Assembly (NCBI GenBank): GCA_037127315.1
Contig: JBBBDQ010000348.1
Span: 2,603,501 to 2,667,500 of the forward strand
Length of the DNA stretch: 64,000 bases
Reading direction: 5' to 3'
Source of the DNA: Ascarosepion bandense
Taxonomy: Eukaryota > Mollusca > Cephalopoda > Sepiida > Sepiidae
In this document: one piece after another, positions 43,181 to 53,989 of the stretch
Position numbering within the stretch: the stretch's first letter is position 1
How the letters are laid out: the number at the start of each line of letters is the position of its first letter
Translations under genes and position numbers: made by a program
The notes under the pieces: generated by a model
The model's database searches: none
What the model was told of the DNA's origin: nothing
The model's input: only the letters and a program-made list of their open reading frames with translations

Positions 43181-43836
43181 TTGTATTTTAAAAAACTTTA
43201 AATATTCAAATTTGGTAGTATTGGAATGTTATCACTGACCACTCAGAAAAGCACACAGCTGCTTACAATTGTTACCCAGTTTTTTAATGGTGACAAACAC
43301 ATTAATTTGGAAATTCTCGCAAAAATCAAATAATTGTCGGATTTTAATGAAACTATGAGTACTCATTTACAAATGAATGAATTTATTTTTGAAATTATTA
43401 TTTTTTTAAAATCTTGATAAAAATATTTTTTATCTCTATTACCCTCCGCCTCCACGTAAATCCATGAAATCTTAATAAATTTTATGTTGATAGCTATCTT
43501 TTGTTTTATTTGTTCATCGCAGGACTCATTGGGGAATATAAATAATCTATTTTTATTCATTTTAAGTTTACAATAATTATCCGAAAATCTTCTTCGAACA
43601 GTAAAACAAGAATGCAATAAAACTCCGATATAATTTAATTTGATAAGCTTTTAATTACTGGAATAAACAATAACTATTAAGGACATTATACTCCGAAGAA
43701 AAAATCAATTGATAATAAAACGATTTTTATAAAACTTTTCAATTTTAGAAAAGCAATATAGTCATCAATTCTCCTCGCAAGCAATTCTTTGAAGATTTTT
43801 AAAATATTTTAAAAACTTTATATATTATTAAATTAT

Positions 43837-43838
<2 letters not shown>
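43181..43838. other. Unassigned AT-rich stretch
   Basis: Nothing recognised. Confidence 0.4.

Positions 43839-43880
<42 letters not shown>
43839..43880. repeat. (TAA)n microsatellite
   Basis: 14 units at the 5' boundary of Dong-like copy 10. Confidence 0.9.
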
Positions 43881-44240
43881 CCATTACTATTCTGCATATC
43901 ATTAATAGCACTAACCAGTCAACTTAACAAGACAGAATGTGGTTATGAAATAGGACAAAAGAAAATAAGCCATCTATTTTACATGGATGACTTAAAGTTA
44001 TATGCTAAGAATGATAATGAGCTGGAAGGTCTTCTGCAAACTGTAAAATGCTTCAGCGAAGATATTGGAATGAAATTTAATTTGAATAAATGTGCTAAAG
44101 CTACAGTTTTACGTGGATCAACACAAGAAACATCCTCAATTAGCCTAGACCCTGCTGTAACAATAAAAGAATTGAAACCAGAAGAAGCTTATAAATACCT
44201 AGGTGTAAATGAGAGCGAAAACATTCACCATAAAAAATGA
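43881..44240 (+). pseudogene. Dong/R4-like reverse-transcriptase fragment, upstream of a frameshift
   Basis: The frame is open from the element edge. FYMDDLKLYAKND carries the catalytic YMDD, then GMKFNLNKCAKATVLRG and KPEEAYKYLGVNES. It leaves frame at 44235-44240, where an A-run differs by one base from copy 6. The downstream ORF overlaps by a few bases. Confidence 0.85.
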
Positions 44241-45535
44241 AAGAAATAGTGCGTAAAGAGTACTATAGAAGGCTACGAATGATATTAAAAACTGAATTAA
44301 ATTCACAGAACAGAGTTATGGCCATTAATAGCCTTGCAATCCCAGTTGTCCAATATAGCTTTAACATCTTAAACTGGACTCTAAACGACATCAGGCGAAT
44401 GGATGCTAAAACAAGAAAGCTTCTTTCTAAGCATAAGATGCATCATCCAAAGGCTGATGTAGATCGTCTATACATACCCCGTAAAGAAGGTGGAAGAGGT
44501 CTTATTCAGCTGGAATTGTCATACAAGACAACAACTATTGGCTTACTAACATACATAGAAACAACAAAGGATTGGATGTTACAATTAGTAAGGCAACATG
44601 AAGAAAGAAAGAAAAAATATTCAATAATAAAAGAAGGCAGTAAATTCAAACAAGATTTACAGTTAGTAGACTCTGTAGAAAAGCAGAACGGAAGCCAAGA
44701 GCCGACTATTGCGGCAAAGAATATGAAAATGAAAGCCAAAGACAAATCTCTTAAACAGATGAAACAGCGCTGGCAAGACAAACCTCTGCATGGCCAATAT
44801 CCAGTACGTGCCAATAAATCTAATGTTGACAAAGTTAATACTCATCGATGGTTACGTGCATCTGGATTAAAGTCCGAAACTGAAGGCTTTATTCTTGCAG
44901 CACAAGACCAAAGTCTTTTCACGAGAAACTTTCAGGCAAATATTATGCATAATAATATGAATCCAAAATGCAGGTTTTGTGATAAACACCAAGAAACAAT
45001 AGACCACCTAATCTCAGGCTGTTCTGTGCTTGCCCCAAATGAATATCAAAATCGCCACGATAGAGTTGGGCAATATTTACATTGGGCAATATGCAAACAT
45101 TATGGAAAAGCTGTAGGCAAACACTGGTATGAACATCACCCAGCACCGGTTACAGAAATAGAAGATGTAACCATTCTATGGGATTACACCATCTACACAG
45201 ACAGAAAAATTGAAGCAAACAGGCCAGACATTATTGTTAAAAACCAGAAGGAGAAAACTTGTCTATTAATTGATATGGCTTGTCCAGCGGATTGTAACAT
45301 AGCAATCAAGGAATTTGAAAAACTGTCAAAATATAAAGACCTGGAAATTGAAATAGGAAAAATGTGGAAATTGAAAACAAGAGTTGTGCCAGTGATAGTA
45401 GGTGCACTTGGAATGATAAAAAATGGAACAAAACAACACATTGAAAGAATCCCTGGAAACCCCAGCTTAAGAGATATACAAAAAATTGTCTTATTAAGTA
45501 CAGCCCACACACTAAGGAAAACTTTATCTATGTAA
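44237..45535 (+). CDS. Dong/R4-like LINE C-terminal part: RT thumb, zinc knuckle, endonuclease
   Basis: 432 aa. SLAIPVVQYSFNILNW, then HHPKADVDRLYIPRKEGGRG in the RT/thumb. A basic central region with QMKQRWQDKPLHGQYP. Zinc knuckle CRFCDKHQETIDHLISGC with C245, C248, H257 and C262. Endonuclease core RPD (D331), then D346. Terminal STAHTLRKTLSM. It starts at a Met by chance after a one-base frameshift. In the active element it would be continuous with the upstream RT. Confidence 0.88.
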   Translation: MKEIVRKEYYRRLRMILKTELNSQNRVMAINSLAIPVVQYSFNILNWTLNDIRRMDAKTRKLLSKHKMHHPKADVDRLYIPRKEGGRGLIQLELSYKTTTIGLLTYIETTKDWMLQLVRQHEERKKKYSIIKEGSKFKQDLQLVDSVEKQNGSQEPTIAAKNMKMKAKDKSLKQMKQRWQDKPLHGQYPVRANKSNVDKVNTHRWLRASGLKSETEGFILAAQDQSLFTRNFQANIMHNNMNPKCRFCDKHQETIDHLISGCSVLAPNEYQNRHDRVGQYLHWAICKHYGKAVGKHWYEHHPAPVTEIEDVTILWDYTIYTDRKIEANRPDIIVKNQKEKTCLLIDMACPADCNIAIKEFEKLSKYKDLEIEIGKMWKLKTRVVPVIVGALGMIKNGTKQHIERIPGNPSLRDIQKIVLLSTAHTLRKTLSM

Positions 45536-45683
45536 TGCTGGAGATGATAGGGAAGATAGAAAAACATGAAATGCAGCCATAACAACATGCCACTACCTGC
45601 CTTAGGTCTCCCCGCAGACTTGGTTGGTAGTGAGACCAAAGCAGAAATCGAAATATGATGAAAAATGACATAATGATAATAAT

Positions 45684-46169
45684 TAAAAGGTTTCTTTTAA
45701 AATTTTATTATTTTATTAATTTATTTTATTTATTAAGACGTTACTATCTTTTGTAATATAACAAAGTAAAAATTATACCAGGTAATCATGATTATCCTTA
45801 CATGTAAATTCCAAGCGTACCGCTAGTATATTTTATTATTGATTTATAAAACATTTCTTTATGATTCATAAAGCATTTCCACCTTAAAACTGTCAGTAAT
45901 GCATTTAAATTATGTATGTTGATTAGCGAAATGGGCTAATGATTACCATAGCAGATAAAAGAATTAGCGTAGCGAATTATATTTCAAGCAGTGGCTACTT
46001 AGATGCACTTCTTGCTATTCAGCTTCCTAATCAGTTTTCTTCAATTGGCCAGGTCGAAGATCATAACCTGCTACCGAACCCTAGCTGATGGTAGTTAGCT
46101 AGCAATCCCAACGAGTTAAATCAGAAAGGCGCGGGTTGGCCTCCACTTAAAATAACTAATTCAATCGCG
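45684..46169. other. Unassigned stretch
   Basis: Nothing recognised. Confidence 0.4.
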
Positions 46170-46870
46170 AAGTCTTCAAATGATGGACAGGTTATTTTTC
46201 ACCGATTATCCCTGGAAATATGTAAAACGTTCATTTTAAATGTTTAAAAAAATATATTAAGAAAATGGAGAGTGCAATGGAAAGCAAAATCTATATATAT
46301 AAAAGGCAAGATATTTATGTGTGTGGGGGTGTGTGAGTGTGTGTGTGTTTGTATGTCCTTTATAGAAATCCACTAATTTTTATCCGATTCTCACCAAACT
46401 TCACACAAATATCCTTTAGGCTTCCGGTCAGGTTAAAGGCTACTTATTTTTTCAGATTTCCCCCGATATCGGAAATCGATACCCTGATATCCGATCAGGT
46501 CTAAACAAAATCAGGTTTTCAGCCCTTTTATTTTGGTTTTTGTTTCGGGTTTTGTTCTTAGTCTCAGCCATGATACCATTTACTGAGGGGACTTATTTAG
46601 CCTTCAAAATTTAGTTTGCGACAGAAAACTTATTTGACACCGATACCGGAAATCAAAATTCGACTTCATTTTTTTTTTCAATCTTCGCTTTCGCTTTGAC
46701 TGGAAACAACTATTGATTTTTAGTCTTTCGTGCCAACGTCCAACGAGTCTGAGCTCCACGACCAAGGATTAGTTTTAAAGCTTTCATTACACCCGAGCAA
46801 CGCCGGGCTATACTGCTAGTATAGAATAAATTAATACTCGACTTAAGTTCGAAACATATAACAAAAAAGA
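46170..46870 (+). repeat. Dispersed repeat Q, copy 1, interrupted by Helitron H3
   Basis: Flanks of H3 (46170-46289 and 46820-46850) match 48211-48370 inversely as one continuous sequence. Confidence 0.8.
46290..46819 (+). mobile_element. Non-autonomous Helitron with both canonical ends (H3)
   Basis: Starts TCTATATATATAAAAGGC (T at 46290) and ends with hairpin CACCCGAGCAACGCCGGGC plus TATACTGCTAG (G at 46819). Flanked by A on the left and T on the right, with no target duplication. 530 bp, no ORF. A GT-rich stretch near the 5' end is typical of this sort of element. The empty site at 48237/48238 confirms both boundaries. Confidence 0.92.
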
Positions 46871-47197
46871 AAGAACGAAAAAATTCTACTCAATTATCGC
46901 TTCACATTCATCGGAACAGAGTCAAAGACAAAAAAATATAAATATATACAGACCAACTAAAAATGGAGGAAAGAAGAAAAATATAATTTAATATAGTATT
47001 ATAAATAAATATAAATAAATATATCAAAAAATATTTTATCTTCTTTTTAAAGTCGTTGTGAACATATTTGTGTTTTATCTTCGATTGAGTATTGCGGAGT
47101 GAAGACCTACCGTCTATTAGCATTTTTTATATATCTTGGCCTACGATTTTACGTTGAACTATAAATTCTTATTAGTTATTTTTCATTTTCTTTGCAT

Positions 47198-47199
<2 letters not shown>
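46871..47199. other. Unassigned AT-rich stretch
   Basis: Nothing recognised. Confidence 0.4.

Positions 47200-47238
<39 letters not shown>
47200..47238. repeat. (TA)n microsatellite
   Basis: Continues the 3' end of SINE M3 (minus strand). Confidence 0.95.
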
Positions 47239-47241
<3 letters not shown>

Positions 47242-47523
47242 ATCCGTCGGCAGATCTGTTTCGCTGTTTCATAGCTCATCAATACAGTTAGACATCCGAT
47301 TGCTTCAAAACCAGGATTAAAACCCGACCGAATTGGCGTCATTCGGCGATTCTACCTTTGAGCTATGAGCGCTCGGTAGAAGGAGGCAGATTTTTAGCGT
47401 ATGATGTATCCAGTGGCCAGAGTGCTTTAATTCATTACTGAATGAGCGATACGTAGAGGCTAGAGTAGCTACTGCTTTTTCAAAGTCTACCATTTTTCCA
47501 GAGTGCTCAACCAGGGAGCGAGA

Positions 47524-47525
<2 letters not shown>
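47239..47525 (-). mobile_element. tRNA-derived SINE, family M (M3)
   Basis: Minus strand: GAGCACTCTGGAAAAATGG leader, tRNA-like part with CATAGCTCAAAGGTAGAATC, end GACGGATGAC then (TA)n. Flanked by TA runs on both sides. Confidence 0.75.

Positions 47526-47588
<63 letters not shown>
47526..47588. repeat. (TA)n microsatellite
   Basis: About 31 units, the longest TA run here, between SINE M3 and a LINE-J 3' end. Confidence 0.95.
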
Positions 47589-47590
<2 letters not shown>

Positions 47591-48076
47591 CAAGGCATTT
47601 TATTGCCAGTTTTGCAGGCGGTTACATAGGAGGAAAGTTATGAGAAAGAGTGACAGGTTATAGGAGGTGTCAGGAAATGGGTAAGAGAAGGATGGGAATA
47701 CTGATGAGAGTGGAGTGGACGGAGAAAGGAGCATGAAAGAGAGGATGCAGGTTAGTGAAATAGGAGATGACTATTGAATTTACATTTAAATTCTTAGAGA
47801 TTGTAGCTGTCAGGAAAGCATGTAAATGGAAGGGAATTCCACAGGTGGGAAGTGATAGAAAAGAAACTGATGGAGTAGAATTTGCGTTTACAATTTATTG
47901 CTTTCACAGTAAAAAAGTGGGAACTATTTGCTAATTTTGTGTCTCGAGTAAATTTATATATAGGGGGCACCAATGAGCTAAGTTCATCGGAGTAGAAGCC
48001 GTGAAAGTATTTGTAGAAGAGTCACAGGGAAGCCACAATGCGCCGGTGAGAAAGTTGCTGTATCTGAGCTGCCAAG
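47589..48076 (-). pseudogene. LINE-J-type 3' fragment (copy J11)
   Basis: 3' block (AGCAAGGCATTTTATTGCC), 3' UTR and about 80 codons of the C-terminus in broken frames. Same subfamily as 11.0-11.67 kb. Confidence 0.8.
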
Positions 48077-48194
48077 ATATATATATATATCTTGACGCAA
48101 ATTAATAAATATACACATGAAGAGGGTGTATATATGTGTAGTATTATTACTCGGGTGTCAATAAAACAGTGGACAATGTATGAACAGTGCTGTA

Positions 48195-48370
48195 TTATAT
48201 ATATATATATAACAGTCGAGTATTAATTTATGCTGTATTTTGATTTTCATTGAACTTTCCATTTTCTTAATATATTTTTTATGCATTTAATATGAACCTT
48301 TTTTTAAAATATTGCCAGTGGCTTCATTATCACCAGAGATAAACAGGGAAAATAACCATCATTTGAATAT
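48195..48370 (-). repeat. Dispersed repeat Q, copy 2: empty Helitron site
   Basis: Minus strand reads AAGAAAATGGAAAGTTC ... CAAAATACAGCATAAATTAA, continuous where copy 1 carries Helitron H3. The junction lies between 48237 and 48238. Confidence 0.85.
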
Positions 48371-48810
48371 GTGTATAAATATACATATTATTTTACGTCT
48401 ATGGCACGACTCGGAGTTTCATGCGTTATGCAATCATCAGGTGCATATTTCAAACTGACGGTTTAATAGATTTGGATTTAAGTTCACTCGATGTTCATGG
48501 GACTTAATATTATAAAGTTATGTTACTGCTTTTTTAATAACAAGATTAAAAATTTGAATATTCTATGGTTACATTTAGTAAAAACTTTAAAATTTAAATT
48601 TAAAATTTGAAATTAAAATTAAAAATATTAAAATATAGGGAGAATAACTCAAAGGGGCATAAATGATGTGTCTTAAAAATTTAAATAATCAAATAATATA
48701 TGTACATTCAAATTTTAAATGAAAATTAAAATAAGAGTAAAGAAAAGAAAAGAAAAAATTAAAAGAAAAATTGAGAGGTAAAAATTTTAGAATTAAGAAT
48801 TAAAAATGTA
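48371..48810. other. Very AT-rich stretch
   Basis: Runs of AAATTTAAA-type low-complexity sequence at 48590-48740. No coding content. Confidence 0.5.
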
Positions 48811-49294
48811 AGGAGCAAAAATAAAAGGGGGTTTAATTCATTATTGTTAAAAGTAATATTGAGGGGGAAAGAAAGAAAGAAAGAAAGAAAGAAAGCAAAA
48901 ATAAAAGGGGTTTCATTCATTATTGTTAAAAGTAATATTGAGGGGGGGAAGAAAGAAAGAAAGAGAGAAAGAAAAAAAGAAAGAAAGAAAGAAAGCAAGC
49001 AAAAATAAAAGGGGTTTCATTCATTATTGTTAAAAGTAATATTGAGGGGGGAAGAAAGAAAGAAAGAGAGAAAGAAAGCAAAAATAAAAGGGGATTTAAT
49101 TCATTATTGTTAAAAGGAATATTACGGAAGAAAGAAAGAAAGAAAGAGAGAAAGAAAGAAAGAAAGAAAGCAAAAATAAAAAGGGTTTCATTCATTATTG
49201 TTAAAAGTAATATTGAGGGGGGGAAGAAAGAAAGAAAGCAAAAATAAAAGGGGTTTCATTCATTATTGTTAAAAGTAATATTGGGGGGGAAAGT

Positions 49295-49349
<55 letters not shown>

Positions 49350-49423
49350 CAAAAATAAAAGGGGTTTCATTCATTATTGTTAAAAGTAATATTGCGGAAA
49401 GAAAGAAAGAAAGAAAGAAAGAG

Positions 49424-49465
<42 letters not shown>

Positions 49466-49563
49466 CAAAAATAAAAGGTGTTTCATTCATTATTGTTAAA
49501 AGTAATATTGCGGAAGGTAAGAAAGAAAGAAAGAAAGAAAGAAAGAGAGAAAGAGAGAAAGAG

Positions 49564-49597
<34 letters not shown>

Positions 49598-49681
49598 CAA
49601 AAATAAAAGGGGTTTCATTCATTATTGTTAAAAGTAATATTGCGGAAAGAAAGAAAGAAAGAAAGAAAGAAAGAGAGAAAG

Positions 49682-49719
<38 letters not shown>

Positions 49720-49768
49720 CAAAAATAAAAGGGTTTCATTCATTATTGTTAAAAGTAATATTGAGGGG

Positions 49769-49805
<37 letters not shown>

Positions 49806-49851
49806 CAAAAATAAAAGGAGTTTCATTCATTATTGTTAAAAGTCATATTGC

Positions 49852-49889
<38 letters not shown>

Positions 49890-49893
49890 AATA
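48811..49893. repeat. (GAAA)n higher-order array with eleven ~52-bp spacers
   Basis: The spacer GCAAAAATAAAAGGGG, then TTTCATTCATTATTG and TAAAAGTAATATTG, recurs 11 times (from 48811, 48894, 49001, 49078, 49169, 49218, 49349, 49464, 49597, 49719 and 49805). Between spacers lie (GAAA)n runs of 4 to ~21 units. Spacers are nearly identical and GAAA lengths vary. Confidence 0.95.
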
Positions 49894-50560
49894 GGCAAAC
49901 CGATAGAGGGATTTATATCAATCTGTGTCTTAGCTATAAATGAGTATTTTTTCTATGACAGCATGTGGTCATTAAATCACTTTTTTTATTAAGAAAATTA
50001 GGATTGTTGATAATGTTTAAGATGACAATTTTTTTCTAAAAGGTATAGATTATATTTATCTCTTTTTCACCGTAATGTTTGAAATTAGCTACGATATTCC
50101 AGGTAATCATTGGGTTCTTAACGTTGTTCTTTTAATATTCAATAATGTTTGGATAAAGCAGTACTTTTGCTGTATTTACTGTTGTTTAAAGACAGCATGT
50201 GGTTGTTAAACCTTATCTTCCACCTGTTGGAAGTATTTCCAAAGTAAGATTTAACATCATTATTATTCGAGCACTATAAACAATACTTTCGGACATGCAC
50301 GGTTTATTCCAGGGATAGGTTTTATATTTTAAGCAGTTGCAATTATTTTAGGAAGAATCATTTTTTCTCTTAGTTGCGTGACGGATGTTGTTTGTGTGGG
50401 ACAAATATTTATTTGATATCATAGCATTATGTTGTGAAATATATCTGTTATAGGATACAAATCGTATATCATGCATCAAAAACACAAAATAAATTGCACA
50501 CGCGCAAAAGAGGACTCAAACAGCTAAAAGCTTTTCTTTTTCACAAATGAGGCCCCTTGA
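49894..50560. other. Unassigned AT-rich stretch
   Basis: Two blocks share CAGCATGTGGT...TTAAA (49960 and 50195). Nothing else recognised. Confidence 0.4.
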
Positions 50561-50850
50561 CCGGATACAGCAATCAGTCAAGAGGGTCAGTGAGAGATAG
50601 CAGTCGGTCGATCTGCCACTCATGCAAGGAGTCGATTTGTCAGTCAGCGAGAGTCAGCCACGCCAGTCAACCCCGAAAGGCTGTGTAAGATAAACACAGT
50701 CCGATAGGCGCCGACATCAAAGAAACCAGTACCGACAAATTAATCCTTCGTCCACTCAACCAGTACAAACGTAAATAAAGGAGGAAATATCTGCAACAAG
50801 ACAGGCTGTGTTACTTTTCCAGAAAGGAAAAGTAACACAGCCTTACTAAA
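50561..50850. repeat. GC-richer segment ending in a perfect 18-bp hairpin
   Basis: Segment with repeated CAGTCAG motifs and AATAAA at 50774. It ends in arms AGGCTGTGTTACTTTTCC (50803-50820) and its exact complement (50826-50843) around AGAAA. It could be part of an LTR, but there is no partner in the window. Confidence 0.6.
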
Positions 50851-51334
50851 TTAAGTAGATTGATTCATCGTTTTTACACAGAAATTTTACCAATTACTAC
50901 TATCTCCGTTTAACCCACTTTCTCTCCTTTCAGGAATTCTCATTCACACTCCTTTTCAACACAGTTTAAAACACTGTCTTTTTCCACCTACTTAGTGGCT
51001 GAGACATAAAAAGGAAATAAACTTTGTGCTACTATTCTGTTAATTACAGGTTCAAACAGACACTTTTATATTCAACCAACATTTACGGAAATATAAAAGA
51101 CACTTTCCTATCAAACAGAATATACAAAGAATTGTACAAATTATTTATAATGTATATATGTTGCCAAATACTAATTTTCATATTTTTATACAACTATCAC
51201 TATCTATGTTTTTAAAAGAACTATAATTTTGACATTGTTTTTGTTGACGATTTTATTCAGTGTGGGTGAATGGTAGAAATGTTTACAGATTAAGTTAAGG
51301 AATAGTTTACTAATGTTAGTTTGGATGTTATGAC
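50851..51334. other. Unassigned stretch
   Basis: Nothing recognised. Confidence 0.4.
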
Positions 51335-51540
51335 TAAAGACGAACCAGTTACAGGAGGCGTCAGGGAAGGAAGCAAGAGAAGGATTGGAATAAAGGGGTG
51401 ATGACATCTGCAGAGCTAGAGAGAAAGGAAAAGATACACAGGATGTTGTAGAAAGAACTGGAGTCATATGGTTAAAAGATGGGTATTGACATTGCATTTA
51501 AATTCCCGGAGGTTGTAGCCGTCAGGAAAGCACGAATATG
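51335..51540 (-). mobile_element. Inverted 5' piece of LINE-J copy J12
   Basis: Minus-strand 3'-UTR and C-terminal sequence of LINE-J (GTAACTGGTTCGTC ... GACGGCTACAACCTCCGGG). It overlaps in content with the following plus-strand piece. Confidence 0.8.
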
Positions 51541-52070
51541 AGCTTGGCAGCTCGACTCCACCCACTTTCTTACCGGCGGGATGTGGCTTGCCTCTGTCTG
51601 TTTTACAAATATTTTCATGGCTTCTGCTCAGACGAACTTAAGTCACTGGTGCCCCAGACACAGAAGTTTACACGTGCAACCAGACTGGCAACTAGCTCCC
51701 ACCCATCTATAGTTAGATCAACCAAATATAGCCAAAAATTCTACTTCAGCAGCTTCTTTTCTCACACTTCTCGATCGCGAAAACCCCTACCATATACTTG
51801 CTTTCTTGACAGCTACAACCTCCAGGAATTTATATGCAATGTCATTACCCATCTCTTATTCACTAGACTCCAGAACTTTCTACATCACCCTGTATATATT
51901 AATCGTTTCCTTTCTTTCTACCTTTGCAACTGTCTTCACGCCTGTATTCCCATCCTTCTCTTGCTCTTTCTTTGACACCCCCTATAACTGGTTCCTCTTT
52001 CTTTTCACTCTCTTCCTGTCTAAACTTTTACTCTTATGTAGCCCCCTGCGCATCCGAATCACCTAGTCAT
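51541..52070 (+). pseudogene. LINE-J 3' fragment (copy J12)
   Basis: Frame 51538-51975: LHPLSYRRDVACLCLFYKYF, then HGFCSDELKSLV and TRATRLATSSHPS, matching residues ~859-905. It ends at GTAGCCCCCTGCGC without the last ~40 bp. The reading frame is open to 51975, but the C-terminus is altered. Confidence 0.85.
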
Positions 52071-52204
52071 CATCAAATCTGTACGGTATGTCAAGAATTA
52101 TAAAACGCACCCTTAAAAAACCCTAGCGACTTCATCCAAATCCGCTTAAGATACGACCAAACAACTAACATGAAATAACACTTTTATGATATTCTTCTGT
52201 GTAA

Positions 52205-52655
52205 TGTCCACGTGACAGTTAATATCAGGACGTAGGCGATCATGGCCTTCCCCGTCTCCCTATACTTGGTGGCTCTTAGCACACTCTCTCCTGTAAGAAC
52301 ACTCAACCGACGTTTTGTCATCCATCTGCTCAGGCGCTTCAAATGTATTATTTGCTGCTTTCCTCTGTCTTTTTTCTCTCTATCTAGCCTGTTAGTATCA
52401 GGTTCTCCACGCCCTTCTTCCTCATTGCATGTCCTAGGAACTTAAACTGTCTCTTCCTTATGCTCAATATTAATTTCCATTTCGTTTCCACCCTTTTGTA
52501 AAACCTCATCATTGCTCACATGCTCGGTCCATGGTATCCGCAGCATCCTTCTGTAGTGCCAAATTTTAGTTGCTTCGTGTTTTTCCTTGGTCTTTGATGA
52601 TATTGTCCAGCATTCTTTGCCATATCGAAGAACTGACATCACATAGCAATCCAAA
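52205..52655 (-). pseudogene. RTE-type LINE C-terminal fragment
   Basis: Minus frame 52654-52442: MDCYVMSVLRYGKECWTISS, then TKIWHYRRMLRIPWTEHVSN and DEVLQK. The downstream tail is broken, ending in antisense of the GHGT-like region. Confidence 0.85.
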
Positions 52656-52998
52656 ATCCATATAATATCCTACAATTCATTTAAAAATATTAAACTATTC
52701 CAAAATATAAGTTTTTGAAAATACATCAAATTTATTTTATTTTAATCATTGTTCTTTTACATTGGAATATATATAGATACAGATATAGAAAATGATGCCA
52801 AGCTCGTAAACGGAGAGAAGACAAAAAGATCTATTTAATATAAACTATTAAGCGAGTGATGTGCCTAGAGAGCTCAATGAATTCTACCCAAAGCAATATG
52901 GCATACTTAAACAAAAATTCAACACAGACTCTAAAGTGGTTATAAATTATAATTAATTTCGACGAGACAATATGCTCATTTTCTCAGAACATGATTTT
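52656..52998. other. Unassigned AT-rich stretch
   Basis: Nothing recognised. Confidence 0.4.
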
Positions 52999-53064
52999 GT
53001 TTGGTATAAATCCCCTCAGAATATCAAAAATTGAATGTATCTTCTGAGAGAATATATACCAAAC
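52999..53064. repeat. Foldback, ~27-bp imperfect arms
   Basis: GTTTGGTATAAATCCCCTCAG at the left pairs with CTGAGAGAATATATACCAAAC at the right around a ~12-base loop. Confidence 0.7.

Positions 53065-53066
<2 letters not shown>

Positions 53067-53111
<45 letters not shown>
53067..53111. repeat. (TA)n microsatellite
   Basis: Perfect run after the foldback. Confidence 0.95.
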
Positions 53112-53115
<4 letters not shown>

Positions 53116-53263
53116 AATAATAACTAAATAAATTCTGCAAGTATCTAAGTTTTAAATATATACTAAGATAAACTTAGTAATCTGAGTTAATCTTTGGTTT
53201 TGCCTTTGCCCTGACGAGCCGTAGTGTGAAACCGCGGTAGGTTTTGGCTAGCTTGAGATTCTT

Positions 53264-53264
<1 letters not shown>

Positions 53265-53310
<46 letters not shown>
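53265..53310. repeat. (TA)n microsatellite
   Basis: Perfect run beside the 3' end of SINE M4. Confidence 0.95.
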
Positions 53311-53313
<3 letters not shown>

Positions 53314-53530
53314 AACCACATACAAGCCTGCTTCGCTATATAACGCGGAGTTGCTAACTTCTAAGCCATAGGCGTATAGAATCAGAGAAGGGAAATCTTA
53401 GCGTGTTATATATAAGTGGTGTATACACACGCCAGTCACCGAAAGAACTCAATTCATTGCTGAAGAGTAATGCATAAATTGCGGAAGTGGCAACTGTGTT
53501 TTTTAATTTTCCTCTCTAGAGAGCTCAATC
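53311..53530 (-). mobile_element. tRNA-derived SINE related to M2 (M4)
   Basis: Minus strand shares CTTTCGGTGACTGGCGTGTG with M2 and has a CGCCTATGGCTTAGAAG A-box-like stretch. Ends GTGGTTGAC then (TA)n. Confidence 0.65.
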
Positions 53531-53569
53531 GTAATGAGACCATAATATATTCGTCATCCACCTACAAAC

Positions 53570-53623
<54 letters not shown>
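53531..53623. repeat. SINE end stub followed by (TA)n(TG)n
   Basis: GTCATCCACCTACAAACCTG is an antisense M-type end. TA at 53572-53600, then TG at 53601-53623. Confidence 0.7.
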
Positions 53624-53624
<1 letters not shown>

Positions 53625-53925
53625 AAATTATTTGTTTTAACATTATTTTTGATATTAGATATTCTGTTTATAATAAAACAGCATTATATATTAATTTCTA
53701 CCGGCCTGATTATTTACGATAAATTTTTGTTATGAAACTGTGTGTCATTCGGCAGGATTCGATTTTGCGACCATGATATATATATGGGCTTGATTTGACT
53801 TCGGTTAGACTGTTGGTCATTCGTGGTCGAGAGGTTTAAGATGCACCAGATCAATTGGTGTCTTCCCCTATGTCGCAGAATAATTTCCAAATGTCAATTT
53901 GTTTATAACCACTTCGTTAATCTTC

Positions 53926-53927
<2 letters not shown>
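53624..53927. mobile_element. Family K SINE, inverted pair (K4)
   Basis: Minus half 53635-53800 (body and GGCAGGATTCGATTTTGCGA) meets plus half 53815-53925 (CATTCGTGGTCGAGAGG, then CCAGATCAATTGGTG). Same arrangement as K2/K3 at 14 kb. Confidence 0.65.

Positions 53928-53982
<55 letters not shown>
53928..53982. repeat. (TA)n microsatellite
   Basis: About 27 units between K4 and M5. Confidence 0.95.
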
Positions 53983-53986
<4 letters not shown>

Positions 53987-53989
53987 CGC

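Larger units (their letters stand above)
43881..45683 (+). mobile_element. Dong/R4-like LINE copy 10, 1.8 kb, best preserved
   Basis: 5'-truncated within the reverse transcriptase (starting PLLFCISLIALTSQL). Includes FYMDDLKLYAKND, the rest of the RT, the zinc knuckle, the endonuclease and the 3' UTR ending GACATAATGATAATAATT. Flanked on the 5' side by (TAA)n. Confidence 0.9.

Noticed and set aside
49380..49894. FFLSFFLS-type and KERKKERK-type ORFs up to 119 aa
   Set aside because: Translations of (GAAA)n on either strand.
50561..50850. Solo LTR of a Gypsy-type element
   Set aside because: AATAAA and composition are suggestive, but no TG...CA ends, target duplication or second copy could be found.
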